The notes below the pieces were generated by a model, which saw nothing but the letters and a program-made list of their open reading frames with translations, did not search any database and had not been told where the DNA came from. A DNA stretch of 64,000 bases. Source: Fredericiella sp038205395 (GTDB lineage Bacteria; Chloroflexota; Anaerolineae; Caldilineales; Caldilineaceae). Both the position numbers and the translations under genes were made by a program. The stretch is from positions 15,920 through 79,919 of the forward strand of contig JBBRBX010000005.1 of assembly GCA_038205395.1 (NCBI GenBank), written 5' to 3'. Within the stretch, counting starts at the first letter, position 1, and the number at the start of each line of letters is the position of its first letter. Shown here one piece after another: positions 9,248 through 18,406 of this stretch.

Positions 9248-9919
9248 TTAGCGCGGTGCGGGCAGCACGATATAGGGCAGAAGCAGCGGCTCCAGCACAT
9301 CCGGATAGCCGGCCAACGGATAGCCGACCAGATAGCCGGTGCAACTGCTCGCGCTGAAGGGCCAGGGGTCAACCTGAATGGTTCCGCCGTCGATTTGGTA
9401 GCGCACCGCAACTTCCTCTGTCTCCGCACAATGGGGAAAGATCTGCACTGCGCCATCCGCCGGCAGTTCAAAACAGAAGGCAAAGGCAATGTCGTCACAT
9501 AGGCGGGTGATGCGGTCGGTGCACGCCAGCGCGGCACTTGCCAGGCCGGACTGCGCCGCCTGGGCGTCGATCGCCAGCGCCATCGCCGCGGCCTGCGTCT
9601 GGCGGGCGGGCGCCCGGCCATAGCCAGTGAGACGCTGCAGGTGCATCTTGACGATCAGGTCGGCAATCGGGTCCGCCGAGGTCATGTCAAAGCCGCGCTG
9701 GGTGAGCGCCAGCCACTCCTGCTCCGGCAGCTCGCCAATCGGCAGATTATCCAGCGGCCCATAGGCGCGGTCGTGCAGGGCGACCCCAGCTACAAACGAA
9801 GCAAAGGGCACAGGCGGGCGCGCAAAGCCGGCGTTGCTCCACAGCAGCGCCAGCGCGCCCGCCAGCCGCTGATGCTCAGACTGCGGGATGACAATGGGGC
9901 GGCGTTTGGACTTGAACAT
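9248..9919 (-). CDS. DUF3891 family protein
   Basis: The 223-residue protein matches the DUF3891 pattern: an early phrase on binding or handling (PIVIPQSEHQRLAGALALLWSN), AGVALHDRAYGPLDN with the conserved His-Asp, and a helical middle with repeated Leu/Ala. The family is of unknown function; its HD-like His-Asp arrangement suggests a metal-bound helical enzyme. AAGGAG lies about 12 bases upstream of ATG 9919. It stands alone, divergent from arsR, and shows no link to arsenic metabolism. Confidence 0.65.
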   Translation of the reverse strand: MFKSKRRPIVIPQSEHQRLAGALALLWSNAGFARPPVPFASFVAGVALHDRAYGPLDNLPIGELPEQEWLALTQRGFDMTSADPIADLIVKMHLQRLTGYGRAPARQTQAAAMALAIDAQAAQSGLASAALACTDRITRLCDDIAFAFCFELPADGAVQIFPHCAETEEVAVRYQIDGGTIQVDPWPFSASSCTGYLVGYPLAGYPDVLEPLLLPYIVLPAPR

Positions 9920-10055
9920 GGCTGCTTGCTCTCCTTCTGAACGGTCTGCGCCTTCACAGCGGGCGCGCCGACTGCGTGCTGCAGGTCATTATGACGCGGC
10001 CAGGCGGTTGGCGTCTAATACTGGACATCCTACTGCTGCGGGCAAAAATCATCTA

Positions 10056-10117
10056 TTGACAATCATTGCTCTTGCCATTATATTGATGATGTTCAATATA
10101 ATGGCAAGAGCAATGAT
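10056..10117 (+). promoter_or_regulatory. arsR promoter embedded in a perfect 25-bp inverted repeat (probable ArsR operator)
   Basis: TTGACA (10056-10061), 17 bases, TATATT (10079-10084) form a consensus promoter. A perfect 25-base inverted repeat occupies 10062-10086 and 10093-10117 around a 6-base loop, so it covers the spacer, the -10 box and the start point. ArsR/SmtB repressors bind such palindromes over their own promoters, so autoregulation is expected. The palindrome is longer than usual ArsR sites and its right arm contains the likely start codon. Confidence 0.85.
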
Positions 10118-10511
10118 GGCTAACCAGGGTAAGAGATTCGTGCAGCTAACCGTAACGACACCGCAACCGATACCAGACGACGCGCAGCCTACGCCGGACC
10201 GCTGCTGTGCCATGCCGCCCAGCCTGCGGCTGCCCACGAACGAGGCGGACGAGCTGGCGGCCATGTTCAAGGCATTGGGCCATCCGGTGCGTCTGCAGAT
10301 CGTGGAACTGCTCAGCCGCTTTGGCGGCCAAGCGTGTGTGTGCGATGTCGAAGCCCAGTTTTCGTTAAGTCAGCCGACCATCTCGCATCATCTCAAAATC
10401 CTGCGCGAGGCCGGTCTTGTCGCCGCCGACCAGCGCGGCCTGTGGGTGTACTATCATGTGAACCCGACGGCAGTGGAGCAACTGTGGCTGCTGCTTGATA
10501 CGCTGCGGTGA
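10101..10511 (+). CDS. arsR: ArsR/SmtB family arsenic-responsive repressor
   Basis: The winged-helix domain is clear: ELAAMFKALGHPVRLQIVELL, then CVCDV in the metal-binding helix, and the recognition helix LSQPTISHHLKILREAGLV followed by the wing DQRGLWVYYHV. CVC matches two of the thiolates of the classical ELCVCDLC arsenite site; the third is missing, but a vicinal Cys pair (DRCC) in the N-terminal arm could complete a different site. The start is uncertain: ATG codons at 10101, 10113, 10116 and 10212 are all in frame and none has a ribosome site. The predicted transcript starts near 10091, so a nearly leaderless message from 10101 is chosen. It is followed by arsM after 56 bases. Confidence 0.85.
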   Translation: MARAMMANQGKRFVQLTVTTPQPIPDDAQPTPDRCCAMPPSLRLPTNEADELAAMFKALGHPVRLQIVELLSRFGGQACVCDVEAQFSLSQPTISHHLKILREAGLVAADQRGLWVYYHVNPTAVEQLWLLLDTLR

Positions 10512-10567
10512 CAGCCGTTTTTTTTACCCGCTATATCGACGTTTATCAATCTAAGGGGAGAAGGGTT

Positions 10568-11410
10568 ATGACAAAGCAGAATACTGACGAATTTGACCAG
10601 GTGCGCGGAGCTGTGCGCGATCACTATGCCCAGCGCGCCCAGAATGCAGGAACAAGCTGCTGCGGGTCAAGCAGCGACGCTGCCTGCTGCGATGACGGCT
10701 GTGCACCGCTGTACGGCGCAGCCGACCTGGCGCTTGTGCCCGATGAGATCAGCGGCATGTCGTGGGGCTGCGGCAGCCCGACCGCCATCGCCGCACTCAA
10801 GCCGGGTGAGGTGGTGCTCGACCTGGGTTCCGGCGCCGGGCTGGATGTGATGCTGGCGGCGCGCAAGGTAGGGAAAACAGGTTTTGTCTACGGGGTAGAT
10901 ATGACGGACGAGATGCTGGCGCTGGCCACGCGCAATGCGGCCAGCGCCGGGGCCGGCAACGTTGCGTTCCGTAAGGGACACATCGAAGCGATACCGCTGC
11001 CCGACCAGTCGGTGGATGTGATCATATCCAACTGCGTGATCAACCTGTCGCCGGATAAGGGGCAGACGCTGGGCGAGGCATTCCGCGTACTGCGGCCGGG
11101 CGGGCGGCGGGCGGTGGCGGACATCGTGGTGGACGGACGGCTGGACGATCTGCCCGTAAGTGAGGCGCAGATCCGCACCGCACTGAGTTGGGCGGGCTGC
11201 ATTGCCGGCGCCCTGACCATCGACCAGTACAAGGCGCTGCTGACAGCGGCCGGTTTTGGGGAGATCGAGGTCAATATCAAGCACCGCTACACGCTGCAAG
11301 AATTAGCTCAGGATCTGGGAGGTGTGGCGGAGGCGTTGCCGCTGACGGTGGCGAAGCAGTTGGTGGGGCGTTTCACAAGCTGCGACATTTCCGCTCGGCG
11401 GCCGGCCTGA
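10568..11410 (+). CDS. arsM: Arsenite S-adenosylmethionine methyltransferase
   Basis: ArsM methylates trivalent arsenic to mono-, di- and trimethylated forms with SAM. The 280-residue protein starts at ATG 10568 after AGGGGAGAAGG. A Cys-rich N-terminus (CCG, CCDDGC) precedes the Rossmann domain with motif I VLDLGSGAGLDV, then YGVDMTDEML. The catalytic cysteines of the family are recognisable in SWGCGSP, ISNCVINL and WAGCIAGA. The C-terminal part is the usual short arsenic-binding region ending SCDISARRPA. It lies directly downstream of arsR, so it should be induced by arsenite. Confidence 0.93.
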   Translation: MTKQNTDEFDQVRGAVRDHYAQRAQNAGTSCCGSSSDAACCDDGCAPLYGAADLALVPDEISGMSWGCGSPTAIAALKPGEVVLDLGSGAGLDVMLAARKVGKTGFVYGVDMTDEMLALATRNAASAGAGNVAFRKGHIEAIPLPDQSVDVIISNCVINLSPDKGQTLGEAFRVLRPGGRRAVADIVVDGRLDDLPVSEAQIRTALSWAGCIAGALTIDQYKALLTAAGFGEIEVNIKHRYTLQELAQDLGGVAEALPLTVAKQLVGRFTSCDISARRPA

Positions 11411-11710
11411 GCCCCGCGCGCCGATAAGGAAAATTTTTATACCAGAACCTGACCGGATCGCCGCACCACAGCCGGTCAACACCAGGGCGAATGTCCCGAA
11501 GAATTTGCTCTCGTGTTGGCTGGATGCGGGGTCGTCTCCGGTTCGGAGATTGGGCGGCAACCGCATAATCAGGAGAATTCGGCGGGAAACAGCAGGCAAA
11601 TTCCAATTTTATTTTCGCTACCCCCTTGTCAGGGGATCAATTTCGTGCTAGAACGGTATCAATTGAAATTTTGTTTAAGGCAGCAGGTGATTTTAGAAAG
11701 GCAGTGTTGT
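11411..11710. other. Intergenic region upstream of the LysW-like gene
   Basis: About 300 bases hold no convincing gene. The second half is AT-rich and carries GAAAGG about a dozen bases before the next start codon. No clear promoter boxes or strong hairpin were found. Confidence 0.5.
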
Positions 11711-12058
11711 ATGTCAGCCCTGTGTGTGGAATGTGACGCCGAAATTAATATCGGCGGTCGCGTGCGCGTCGGCCAACGGGTGATGTGCCCAAGCTGCGGT
11801 GTGCAGTTGGAGGTGATCAGCGCCCACCCGCTGGAAGTGGATATCGCCTATGGCGACGGCGAAGAGTGGGACGACCTGGACGGCTACTCTATCGACGACG
11901 AAGATGATCTGGATGATGTCGGCCGCATCAACGGCGTCGCGTCGCTCGATGACGATTGGGACGACGATCTGGACGATGATCTGGATGACGAGCTCGAGGG
12001 CGAGATCGAGGGCGAACTGGAAGATGAGTTAGAAGATGACAGCGGGGCAGCCGTGTGA
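11711..12058 (+). CDS. LysW/ArgW-like zinc-ribbon carrier protein with a long acidic tail
   Basis: The 115-residue protein opens with a LysW-type zinc ribbon: CVEC and CPSC pairs flank INIGGRVRVGQRVM, then the family phrase QLEVISAHPLEVD. LysW carries the amino group of alpha-aminoadipate or glutamate on a C-terminal Glu during lysine or arginine synthesis. Here the usual EDWGE ending appears only as GEEWDD in the middle and is followed by about 60 residues that are nearly all Asp, Glu and Leu. No lysX, lysZ or argX partner is nearby, so the carrier function is doubtful; a zinc-binding acidic protein of other use is possible. It overlaps or abuts the next gene, suggesting co-transcription. 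Confidence 0.7.
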   Translation: MSALCVECDAEINIGGRVRVGQRVMCPSCGVQLEVISAHPLEVDIAYGDGEEWDDLDGYSIDDEDDLDDVGRINGVASLDDDWDDDLDDDLDDELEGEIEGELEDELEDDSGAAV

Positions 12059-12074
12059 TGACGGGCAGCGTGCC

Positions 12075-12725
12075 ATGACGGGCAGCCGCTACCCGATTCC
12101 AGACGGCGAGACATCTGCTGAGGAAGAGATCAAACGCAGCCGCTTCATCACCACCATCGGGCCTGCCGCCACGGTGGCGGAGGCGCGTGCTTTTATCGAC
12201 GGCGTAAGCGCTCGCTTTGCGGACGCCAATCATAACTGTTGGGCCTATGTCGTGGGGCCGCCGGGCAGCAGCAGCCAGATCGGGATAAGTGACGCCGGCG
12301 AGCCGCACGGCACGGCCGGTCGCCCCATGCTCAACGTCCTGCTCCATTCCGGCGTCGGTGATATTGTAGCCGTGGTCACGCGCTATTTCGGCGGCACGTT
12401 GCTGGGCACGGGCGGGCTGGTCAGAGCTTACAGCGGCGGTGTGCAGCTTGCGCTGCAAACACTGCCGCTGCTGGAAAAGCGGCTTTGGGCGGAGGTCAGC
12501 GTCGTGCTGGACTACAGCGCAGTGACGCCGTTCCAGCGGCTGCTGTCCGATTATGAAGCGGAGCTGCTGGCGCAGGACTTTGCCGCCGACGCCACCTTTC
12601 ACCTGCGGCTGCCGGAGGAACGGCTGGCCGCCTTCACGGCTCAGCTTGTCGAACTGACTGCCGGGCTGGCTTTGGTGGAGCTTCTTTCCCCCGCCGCTGA
12701 TGGCTCCCGCGCAAATCCCCCGTAA
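12075..12725 (+). CDS. YigZ/IMPACT family protein
   Basis: The 216-residue protein has the conserved N-terminal IMPACT domain: EEEIKRSRFITTIGPAAT, the NCWAYVVG and DAGEPHGTAGRPML phrases, VVTRYFGGTLLGTGGLVRAYS, and a smaller C-terminal ferredoxin-like DUF1949 domain. The bacterial family is proposed to bind nucleic acid or act in translation control; its reaction is not established. The ATG at 12075 is preferred because it begins the family's typical N-terminus, although an in-frame ATG at 12036 would overlap the LysW-like gene. Neither start has a strong ribosome site. Confidence 0.85.
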   Translation: MTGSRYPIPDGETSAEEEIKRSRFITTIGPAATVAEARAFIDGVSARFADANHNCWAYVVGPPGSSSQIGISDAGEPHGTAGRPMLNVLLHSGVGDIVAVVTRYFGGTLLGTGGLVRAYSGGVQLALQTLPLLEKRLWAEVSVVLDYSAVTPFQRLLSDYEAELLAQDFAADATFHLRLPEERLAAFTAQLVELTAGLALVELLSPAADGSRANPP

Positions 12726-12825
12726 AAGAGCGCGCAGCTCCGCCGCCCGACCGCCGGCTGTGTTACACTAGACGCAAATCAATCTCCCACAGAACAGCCA
12801 CAAAAGCACAGAAGCGAGGAATTTT

Positions 12826-13731
12826 ATGAATCTTTGGGGGGGCATCGAGGCCGGCGGCACGAAGTTTGTCTGCGCCATAGGCAGCGGGCCGCGAGACATC
12901 CGGGCGGAAGTGCGCTTTCCCACCAGCAAGCCGGATGAGGCGCTGGGAAAGGCTATCGACTTTTTTCGGGCGCAGCAGGCGGAGGAGCGGATTGCCGCCA
13001 TCGGCGTCTCCTGTTTTGGGCCGATCGACCCCGACCCATCTTCACCCACCTTTGGCTATGTGACGACTACCCCCAAGCCGCATTGGGCGCACACGGATGT
13101 TGTAGGCGTGCTCAAAGCGGCGCTGGATGTACCGGTCGGCTTTGACAGCGATGTCAACGGCGCGGCGCTGGGCGAGCATCGCTGGGGCGCGGCGCAGGGG
13201 CTGGACACCTTTGTCTACCTGACGGTGGGCACCGGTCTGGGCGGCGGCGCGATGGTCAACGGCAAGCTGGTGCACGGCCTCATGCACCCCGAAATGGGCC
13301 ATATGCGGGTGCCGCACGACTTGAACGAGGATGCCTATCCGGGCTGGTGCAGCTATCACGGCGACTGCTGGGAGGGGCTGGCCTGCGGCCCGGCGATTGA
13401 GGCGCGCTGGAGCAGCAACGCGCGCGATCTGCCCCCCAACCATCCCGCCTGGGCATTGGAAGCCAAATATCTGGCGCTGGGCGTCGTCAATATCATCACC
13501 GTGCTGTCGCCGCAGCGGGTGATTATGGGCGGTGGGGTGATGGAGCAGATGCAGTTGTTTCCGCTGATGCGCGAAGAGGTGGTGCGTCTGCTCAAGGGCT
13601 ATATCCAGCGCCCGCAGATCATGCAGGAAATTGACAGCTACCTTGTACCGCCAGGGCTGGGCAACCGCGCCGGCGTGTTGGGGGCCATTGCCCTGGCCCA
13701 GGATGCACTGAAGGAGACGCAGCGTGACTGA
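12826..13731 (+). CDS. ROK-family fructokinase
   Basis: ROK fructokinases make fructose 6-phosphate from fructose and ATP. The 301-residue protein has the N-terminal phosphate loop GGIEAGGTKFVCAIG, the DSDVNGAALGE catalytic-base segment (Asp in DVN), TVGTGLGGG, and the zinc site H-x-n-CSYHGDCWEG in the second half (HPEMGHMRV followed by CxxHxxxC). A GAGG ribosome site precedes ATG 12826. The stop overlaps the galT start by 8 bases, so the two are co-translated. The exact hexose cannot be proven from sequence; mannokinase or glucokinase activity is the main alternative. Confidence 0.85.
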   Translation: MNLWGGIEAGGTKFVCAIGSGPRDIRAEVRFPTSKPDEALGKAIDFFRAQQAEERIAAIGVSCFGPIDPDPSSPTFGYVTTTPKPHWAHTDVVGVLKAALDVPVGFDSDVNGAALGEHRWGAAQGLDTFVYLTVGTGLGGGAMVNGKLVHGLMHPEMGHMRVPHDLNEDAYPGWCSYHGDCWEGLACGPAIEARWSSNARDLPPNHPAWALEAKYLALGVVNIITVLSPQRVIMGGGVMEQMQLFPLMREEVVRLLKGYIQRPQIMQEIDSYLVPPGLGNRAGVLGAIALAQDALKETQRD

Positions 13732-14782
13732 TGCAGCCGCAGCTTTTATTCCCACCGAACACCCGCACCGGCGGCGCAACGCACTGACCGGCGATTGGGT
13801 GCTGGTCTCTCCCTACCGCACCAAGCGCCCGTGGCAGGGGCAGGTGGAGAAGACGCCGCCCGACAACCGGCCTGCCTATGACCCCACCTGCTATCTCTGC
13901 CCCGGCAACCAGCGTGTCGGCGGCCACAGCAACCCCGACTATACAAGCACCTTTGTCTTTGACAATGACTTTGCCGCCCTGCTGCCGGATGGGCCGCGCG
14001 GCAGCGTGGGGCAGGGCGAGCTGCTGCAGGCCGAAGCGGAAACGGGCGTCTGCCGCGTCTTCTGCTTTAGCCCGCGCCACGACCTCACCCTGCCGCAGCT
14101 GGAGATCAGCGACCTGCGCAAGGTGGTTGATCTGTGGGCGGCGCCGATCACGGAGCTGGGGGCGCGCCCCGAAATCAACTATGTGCAGATTTTCGAGAAC
14201 AAAGGCGCGGCGATGGGCGCTTCCAACCCGCACCCGCACGGCCAGTTGTGGTCGAACTACACCGTGCCGCTGGAACCGGCCAAAGAAGAGATCCAGCAGC
14301 GCCAGTACTATGCGAGCCACGGGTCGCCGCTCCTGGTTGATTATGTCAATATAGAAGTGGCCGCCGGCGAACGGATTGTGGTGCAGAACGACCATTGGGT
14401 GGCGCTGGTGCCCTTCTGGGCCGTCTGGCCGTTTGAGACGTTGATCGTCCCGCGCCGGGCGGTGCAGGCGCTGCCGCAGCTTGCCGGCGACGAGCGCGAC
14501 GCGCTGGCGGAGATTCTCAGGCGGCTGACGGCGCGTTATGACAACCTGTTTGAAACCAGTTTCCCCTACTCGATGGGCTGGCACGGGCAGCCAACGGACG
14601 GCGCGCAGCACCCTTACTGGCAGCTGCACGCCCATTTCTATCCGCCGCTGCTGCGTTCAGCCACCGTGCGCAAGTTTATGGTGGGTTATGAGATGCTCGC
14701 CAATCCGCAGCGCGATATCACCGCCGAACAGGCGGCGGACCGTCTGCGCCAGATGAGCGAGGTGCATTACAAGGCGCGCTAG
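13724..14782 (+). CDS. galT: Galactose-1-phosphate uridylyltransferase
   Basis: GalT exchanges UMP between UDP-glucose and galactose 1-phosphate in the Leloir pathway. The 352-residue protein has the N-terminal RRRNALTGDWVLVSPYR motif, the zinc pair CYLCPGN, and the active site HPHGQLW with the uridylylated nucleophile at H172. Length is normal for class I GalT. The gene overlaps the upstream fructokinase, so the pair forms a small sugar-catabolic operon. galK and galE are not in the window. Confidence 0.95.
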   Translation: MTDAAAAFIPTEHPHRRRNALTGDWVLVSPYRTKRPWQGQVEKTPPDNRPAYDPTCYLCPGNQRVGGHSNPDYTSTFVFDNDFAALLPDGPRGSVGQGELLQAEAETGVCRVFCFSPRHDLTLPQLEISDLRKVVDLWAAPITELGARPEINYVQIFENKGAAMGASNPHPHGQLWSNYTVPLEPAKEEIQQRQYYASHGSPLLVDYVNIEVAAGERIVVQNDHWVALVPFWAVWPFETLIVPRRAVQALPQLAGDERDALAEILRRLTARYDNLFETSFPYSMGWHGQPTDGAQHPYWQLHAHFYPPLLRSATVRKFMVGYEMLANPQRDITAEQAADRLRQMSEVHYKAR

Positions 14783-14817
14783 CGGACCCACCGCCCAGCG
14801 CGCGACCCACGGCGTCG

Positions 14818-17800
14818 CTATTCGCGCAGCGCGGCAATGGCGGCGATGATCTGCTGCGCATCGTCCTTCAACCCGCTGTCGCGAAAGCCGGAGATGGCCT
14901 CCAGCGCATCCATGCTGCTGGGGGCCATCTGCGCAATCGCCTGCAGCAGCTTGTTGGAGGCGACCCCGAAGGCTTTGCTGCGTTCGGAAACAGCGCGCTT
15001 CTGGCGGATTTCCTGCAAACGCATCAGGATTTTGCGCTCGAGCTGCGGCGAGCTGGCCGTTGCCACCGCCTGGCGAATTTTGCCGGCGGCCGTCTTGCCT
15101 TCCTCCGCCGAGGCGGCGGCTGTCTCGCGCTGGGTGGCGAGCAAATCGCTGTCCCCCTCCTGCAAGGGATGCAGCTTGATGATGTCGAGCAGGGCGGCCC
15201 CGTAATGCTGCAGGCGCTGGCCGCCGATGCCCGGCAGCAAGGCCAGTTCATCGAGCGTCTGCGGGCGCACTTCCGCCACACGCAGCATGGTTTCGTTGCT
15301 CATCACGACATAGACCGGCTGGCCGAACTCTTCGGCAGTGCGGCGGCGCCACAGCCACAGCGCCTTTTGCAGACCGGTGTATTTGACCCCTTCCGCCGCG
15401 TCCTCGTCGGAAGCGCCGGCCACCGGCTCGACAGCGGCCGGCGCTTCCTGGTAGAAGGCAAGCTCAGGATGTTCGGCCAGCCAGGCTTCCGCTTGCGCCC
15501 GCCCACGCAGCGTTGCCTCCAACACCGGGTAGCCGTTGCGCGGATACTGCCGCAGCCGCCCGCTCTCTACCAGATCGTCCATATACTGCGTGACGGCCTC
15601 TTCGCCCAGCCCTTTGAGGGCGCCGAAGTGGCGCGCCTTGTCCCCACCGAAGGGCGCACGCAGCGCACCGGCCAGGATGCGCGCCAGCCCGCTGCGCCCC
15701 ACCGGGCGCGGCAGGCTGACCAGGCAGTCGAGGATCATCGGCTCGATATCGACATCGTCCGGCGTCAGATAGTCCACCCGCAGCGGAAGTTGGATGTCGG
15801 GGCGCACGCCGGTGCAGATGTCACAGACGGTGCATTTTGTGCGCGGGATGCTGCCGAAGTGGGCGCTGATATAGCCATGACGGCAGCTTTCGCTGGTGGC
15901 GTAACCGATCATATCATCCACCCGCCGCTGCGCCACCGCCGCCGATTGGTTGAGCAGACGCTCCAGCCGTTCCTGCATATCGGGCGGGCGCGGGGGAAGC
16001 TGGATGTACATGACGGGGCGCGCACCCTGCACCGTCAGCCAGCCTTGCTCCTGCCACTGGAGCAGATACGGCTCCACTTCGTACAGATCCCAATGCATAA
16101 AACGCGCAATATCGGCGGTGGCAAACGCGCCCGACTGCCCAGGCTGCAAGGAAAGCCCCTTGCGCAGCCGCTGCAAGGCTTTGTCCGCCGCCGCGTCCGC
16201 CGGCAGCCGTTTGGGAACGCCGACGGTCAACTCCTGGAACAGATCAAAGCCGCGCGTGAGCAGATCGGCGCGTTCCAGCAGGCTGATGGCGACGCGCGTA
16301 CTGGTTTCGTCGGCGCCGGCCACCTGCTGCAGCCGCCGCGCCTCCACCGGCCCGGAAGCGGCCCGCATGGCGCCCGTGATAGCCGTGACCGCCGATTCTT
16401 CCTCGCCGGGAGTGACAACATCCAGTTGCGCGCCAATGGCGGCATAGACTCTCTTCAAAAGATCGAGCGACTGTTCGTCCGACTTGGCCCAGCGACGGAA
16501 GTTGGCCCAGTCGTTGATGGAGTAGAAGAGAACACCCTGGCTGAGCAGGCCATCGCGCCCGGCGCGCCCGACTTCCTGGTAGTAGGAATCCAAACTGCGC
16601 GAAGGATGAAAATGCACGATAAAGCGAATATCCGCTTTGTCGATCCCCATGCCGAACGCGATCGTGGCGACCATCACGCGCGTGTCGCCGCGCATAAAGC
16701 GGTCCTGCGCCTTGGTGCGCTCGCTGCCGCTCATGCCGGCATGATAGGCGGCGGCCTGGACACCGGCATTTTTGAGCGCCCCGGCCAGTCGTTCGGCCTT
16801 GTTGCGGCTGTTGACATAGGCAATGCCGCTGCCGGGCGTTTCCGCCACAAATTTGAGCAGGGCGTCACGCTTTTCATCTTCGTTGTGAAATTGAAAAGCC
16901 GACAAATGGAGATTGGAGCGAAAGACATCCAGCGCCATTACATGCGGGCGGGTGGGCGATGACGACAGGGGCTGGTCACTGGAAATATAATCGATGATCT
17001 CGTCCCGCACGCGCGGCGGCGCCGTAGCCGTGATGGCCAGCGCCGCCGGGTCGCCCAGTTCGCGGCGCGCTTCTTGGATAAACAGATAATCGGGCCGGAA
17101 GTCGTGCCCCCACATGCTGACGCAGTGCGCCTCATCCACCACAAACAGGTTGATCTGCGCCTGGCGCAGCGTGGCCAGAAAGGGGCGCTGGCGCAGCCGT
17201 TCGGGCGCGGCGTAGATGAGCTTGTATTTGCCCTGGGCGATTTCCTTCATGCGCAGCGCCACTTCTTCATCGCTGAGCGTGCTGTTGATAAAGGTGGCCA
17301 GCGCCTGCGCCTGGCGCGGCAGCCCCTCCACCTGGTCTTTCATCAGCGCGATCAGGGGGCTGATGACCAGCGTGGCGTGCGGCAGCATCAGGGCGGGCAG
17401 TTGATAGCAGAGCGACTTGCCGGCGCCGGTGGGCATGACAGTCAGAATCGACTCGCCGCGCAGCGCGGCGGCCATCGTTTCCACCTGGCCGCTGCGCAGG
17501 GTGTCAAAGCCAAACTGGCGGATGGCTTCGTATTCAATTTCTTTACGCTCCTCTTTACTGGCGGCGACGGACTGCGGGCCGCTATACTGCAGATAGAAAT
17601 GCTCGGGATCGCTGGCGAGCACGCTGTCTGCGCCGATAAAAGGCAGCAGCCGGCTGTGCAGTTGCTCCAACTGCTGGCGGCGGCGGCGCTGCAGTTCCAA
17701 CGCCGCCGCCGCCGCCGTCTCTTTGCGCCCCAATCCTTGGGCCAGCAACTGCAGGCGCGCCAGCGCCTCGTCATCGATGCCGGCGGGGATACCGGCGCCC

Positions 17801-18363
17801 AGCGCCTGAAGCTGCGCATCGGCGGCGTCACGGCCCTGGGTATGGTGGGTAAGGTCGACCAGCGCCAGCGTCGCCGGCAGGTCATGGGGGCGCGAGGTGA
17901 GCAGCGTCTGCAGTGCTGCCAGGGCGGCTTCCGGTTCGCCGGCCTGTGCCAGCACATCTGCGGCCATCACGACAGCCTCGCTGTTGCGCGGATGGGCGTG
18001 AGTCAGTTCCAAAGCGGCGCTGCGGGCGTGCTGCTCATGGCCGGCGGCCCACAGCACCTGCAGGTTGCGCGTCTGGGTCGCCGCCGAAGTGCTGCGGCGC
18101 TGCCGTCGTTCGATCAGCCCCAGCGCGTCCTCAAAACGGCCCAGCTTGAAGAGCGCCTGCGCTTCATAATCGAGCAGGAAGAGCAGCGGGCCGTGCACGG
18201 TGCGCAGGGTGTCCGTCAAGTCCAGCAGTTCCTGCGGATCGCCCCAGGCCAGCACAAGCGCCAGCAGTTCATCGCGCAGTTCGGGCGGCAGATTGGGTGC
18301 CGCGGCGGGGTCAAGTCCCAGTTGGTGGAGGATGCTGCGCGCGCCGGACTGTTGTTCGTTCAT
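14818..18363 (-). CDS. recQ: RecQ-family ATP-dependent DNA helicase with an N-terminal TPR-like extension
   Basis: The protein has 1181 residues, roughly twice the size of E. coli RecQ. Residues 1-230 are a helical, TPR-like extension rich in Ala/Leu repeats. The helicase core follows: PTGAGKSLCYQLPAL (Walker A), DEAHCVSMWGHDFRPDY (motif II), AITATAPP (III), and GMGIDKADIRFIVHF...QEVGRAGRDG (V-VI). The RQC zinc ligands are in CRHGYISAHFGSI...CTVCDIC, a winged-helix region comes next, and an HRDC domain is at LQKALWLWRRRTAEEFGQ. A second HRDC-like helical tail (QEIRQKRAVSERSKAFGV) ends the protein. Convergent with galT and divergent from fabF. The extension is the unusual part. Confidence 0.93.
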   Translation of the reverse strand: MNEQQSGARSILHQLGLDPAAAPNLPPELRDELLALVLAWGDPQELLDLTDTLRTVHGPLLFLLDYEAQALFKLGRFEDALGLIERRQRRSTSAATQTRNLQVLWAAGHEQHARSAALELTHAHPRNSEAVVMAADVLAQAGEPEAALAALQTLLTSRPHDLPATLALVDLTHHTQGRDAADAQLQALGAGIPAGIDDEALARLQLLAQGLGRKETAAAAALELQRRRRQQLEQLHSRLLPFIGADSVLASDPEHFYLQYSGPQSVAASKEERKEIEYEAIRQFGFDTLRSGQVETMAAALRGESILTVMPTGAGKSLCYQLPALMLPHATLVISPLIALMKDQVEGLPRQAQALATFINSTLSDEEVALRMKEIAQGKYKLIYAAPERLRQRPFLATLRQAQINLFVVDEAHCVSMWGHDFRPDYLFIQEARRELGDPAALAITATAPPRVRDEIIDYISSDQPLSSSPTRPHVMALDVFRSNLHLSAFQFHNEDEKRDALLKFVAETPGSGIAYVNSRNKAERLAGALKNAGVQAAAYHAGMSGSERTKAQDRFMRGDTRVMVATIAFGMGIDKADIRFIVHFHPSRSLDSYYQEVGRAGRDGLLSQGVLFYSINDWANFRRWAKSDEQSLDLLKRVYAAIGAQLDVVTPGEEESAVTAITGAMRAASGPVEARRLQQVAGADETSTRVAISLLERADLLTRGFDLFQELTVGVPKRLPADAAADKALQRLRKGLSLQPGQSGAFATADIARFMHWDLYEVEPYLLQWQEQGWLTVQGARPVMYIQLPPRPPDMQERLERLLNQSAAVAQRRVDDMIGYATSESCRHGYISAHFGSIPRTKCTVCDICTGVRPDIQLPLRVDYLTPDDVDIEPMILDCLVSLPRPVGRSGLARILAGALRAPFGGDKARHFGALKGLGEEAVTQYMDDLVESGRLRQYPRNGYPVLEATLRGRAQAEAWLAEHPELAFYQEAPAAVEPVAGASDEDAAEGVKYTGLQKALWLWRRRTAEEFGQPVYVVMSNETMLRVAEVRPQTLDELALLPGIGGQRLQHYGAALLDIIKLHPLQEGDSDLLATQRETAAASAEEGKTAAGKIRQAVATASSPQLERKILMRLQEIRQKRAVSERSKAFGVASNKLLQAIAQMAPSSMDALEAISGFRDSGLKDDAQQIIAAIAALRE

Positions 18364-18406
18364 AGCGGTTCTTAGTTTATTCTATAGTAGGCTGCGTTGG
18401 TTTTTT

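Noticed and set aside
11411..11710. Short minus-strand frame (11303-11599) with a lipobox-like LTGCG
   Set aside because: It overlaps arsM on the opposite strand, has no proper N-terminal signal and no ribosome site.
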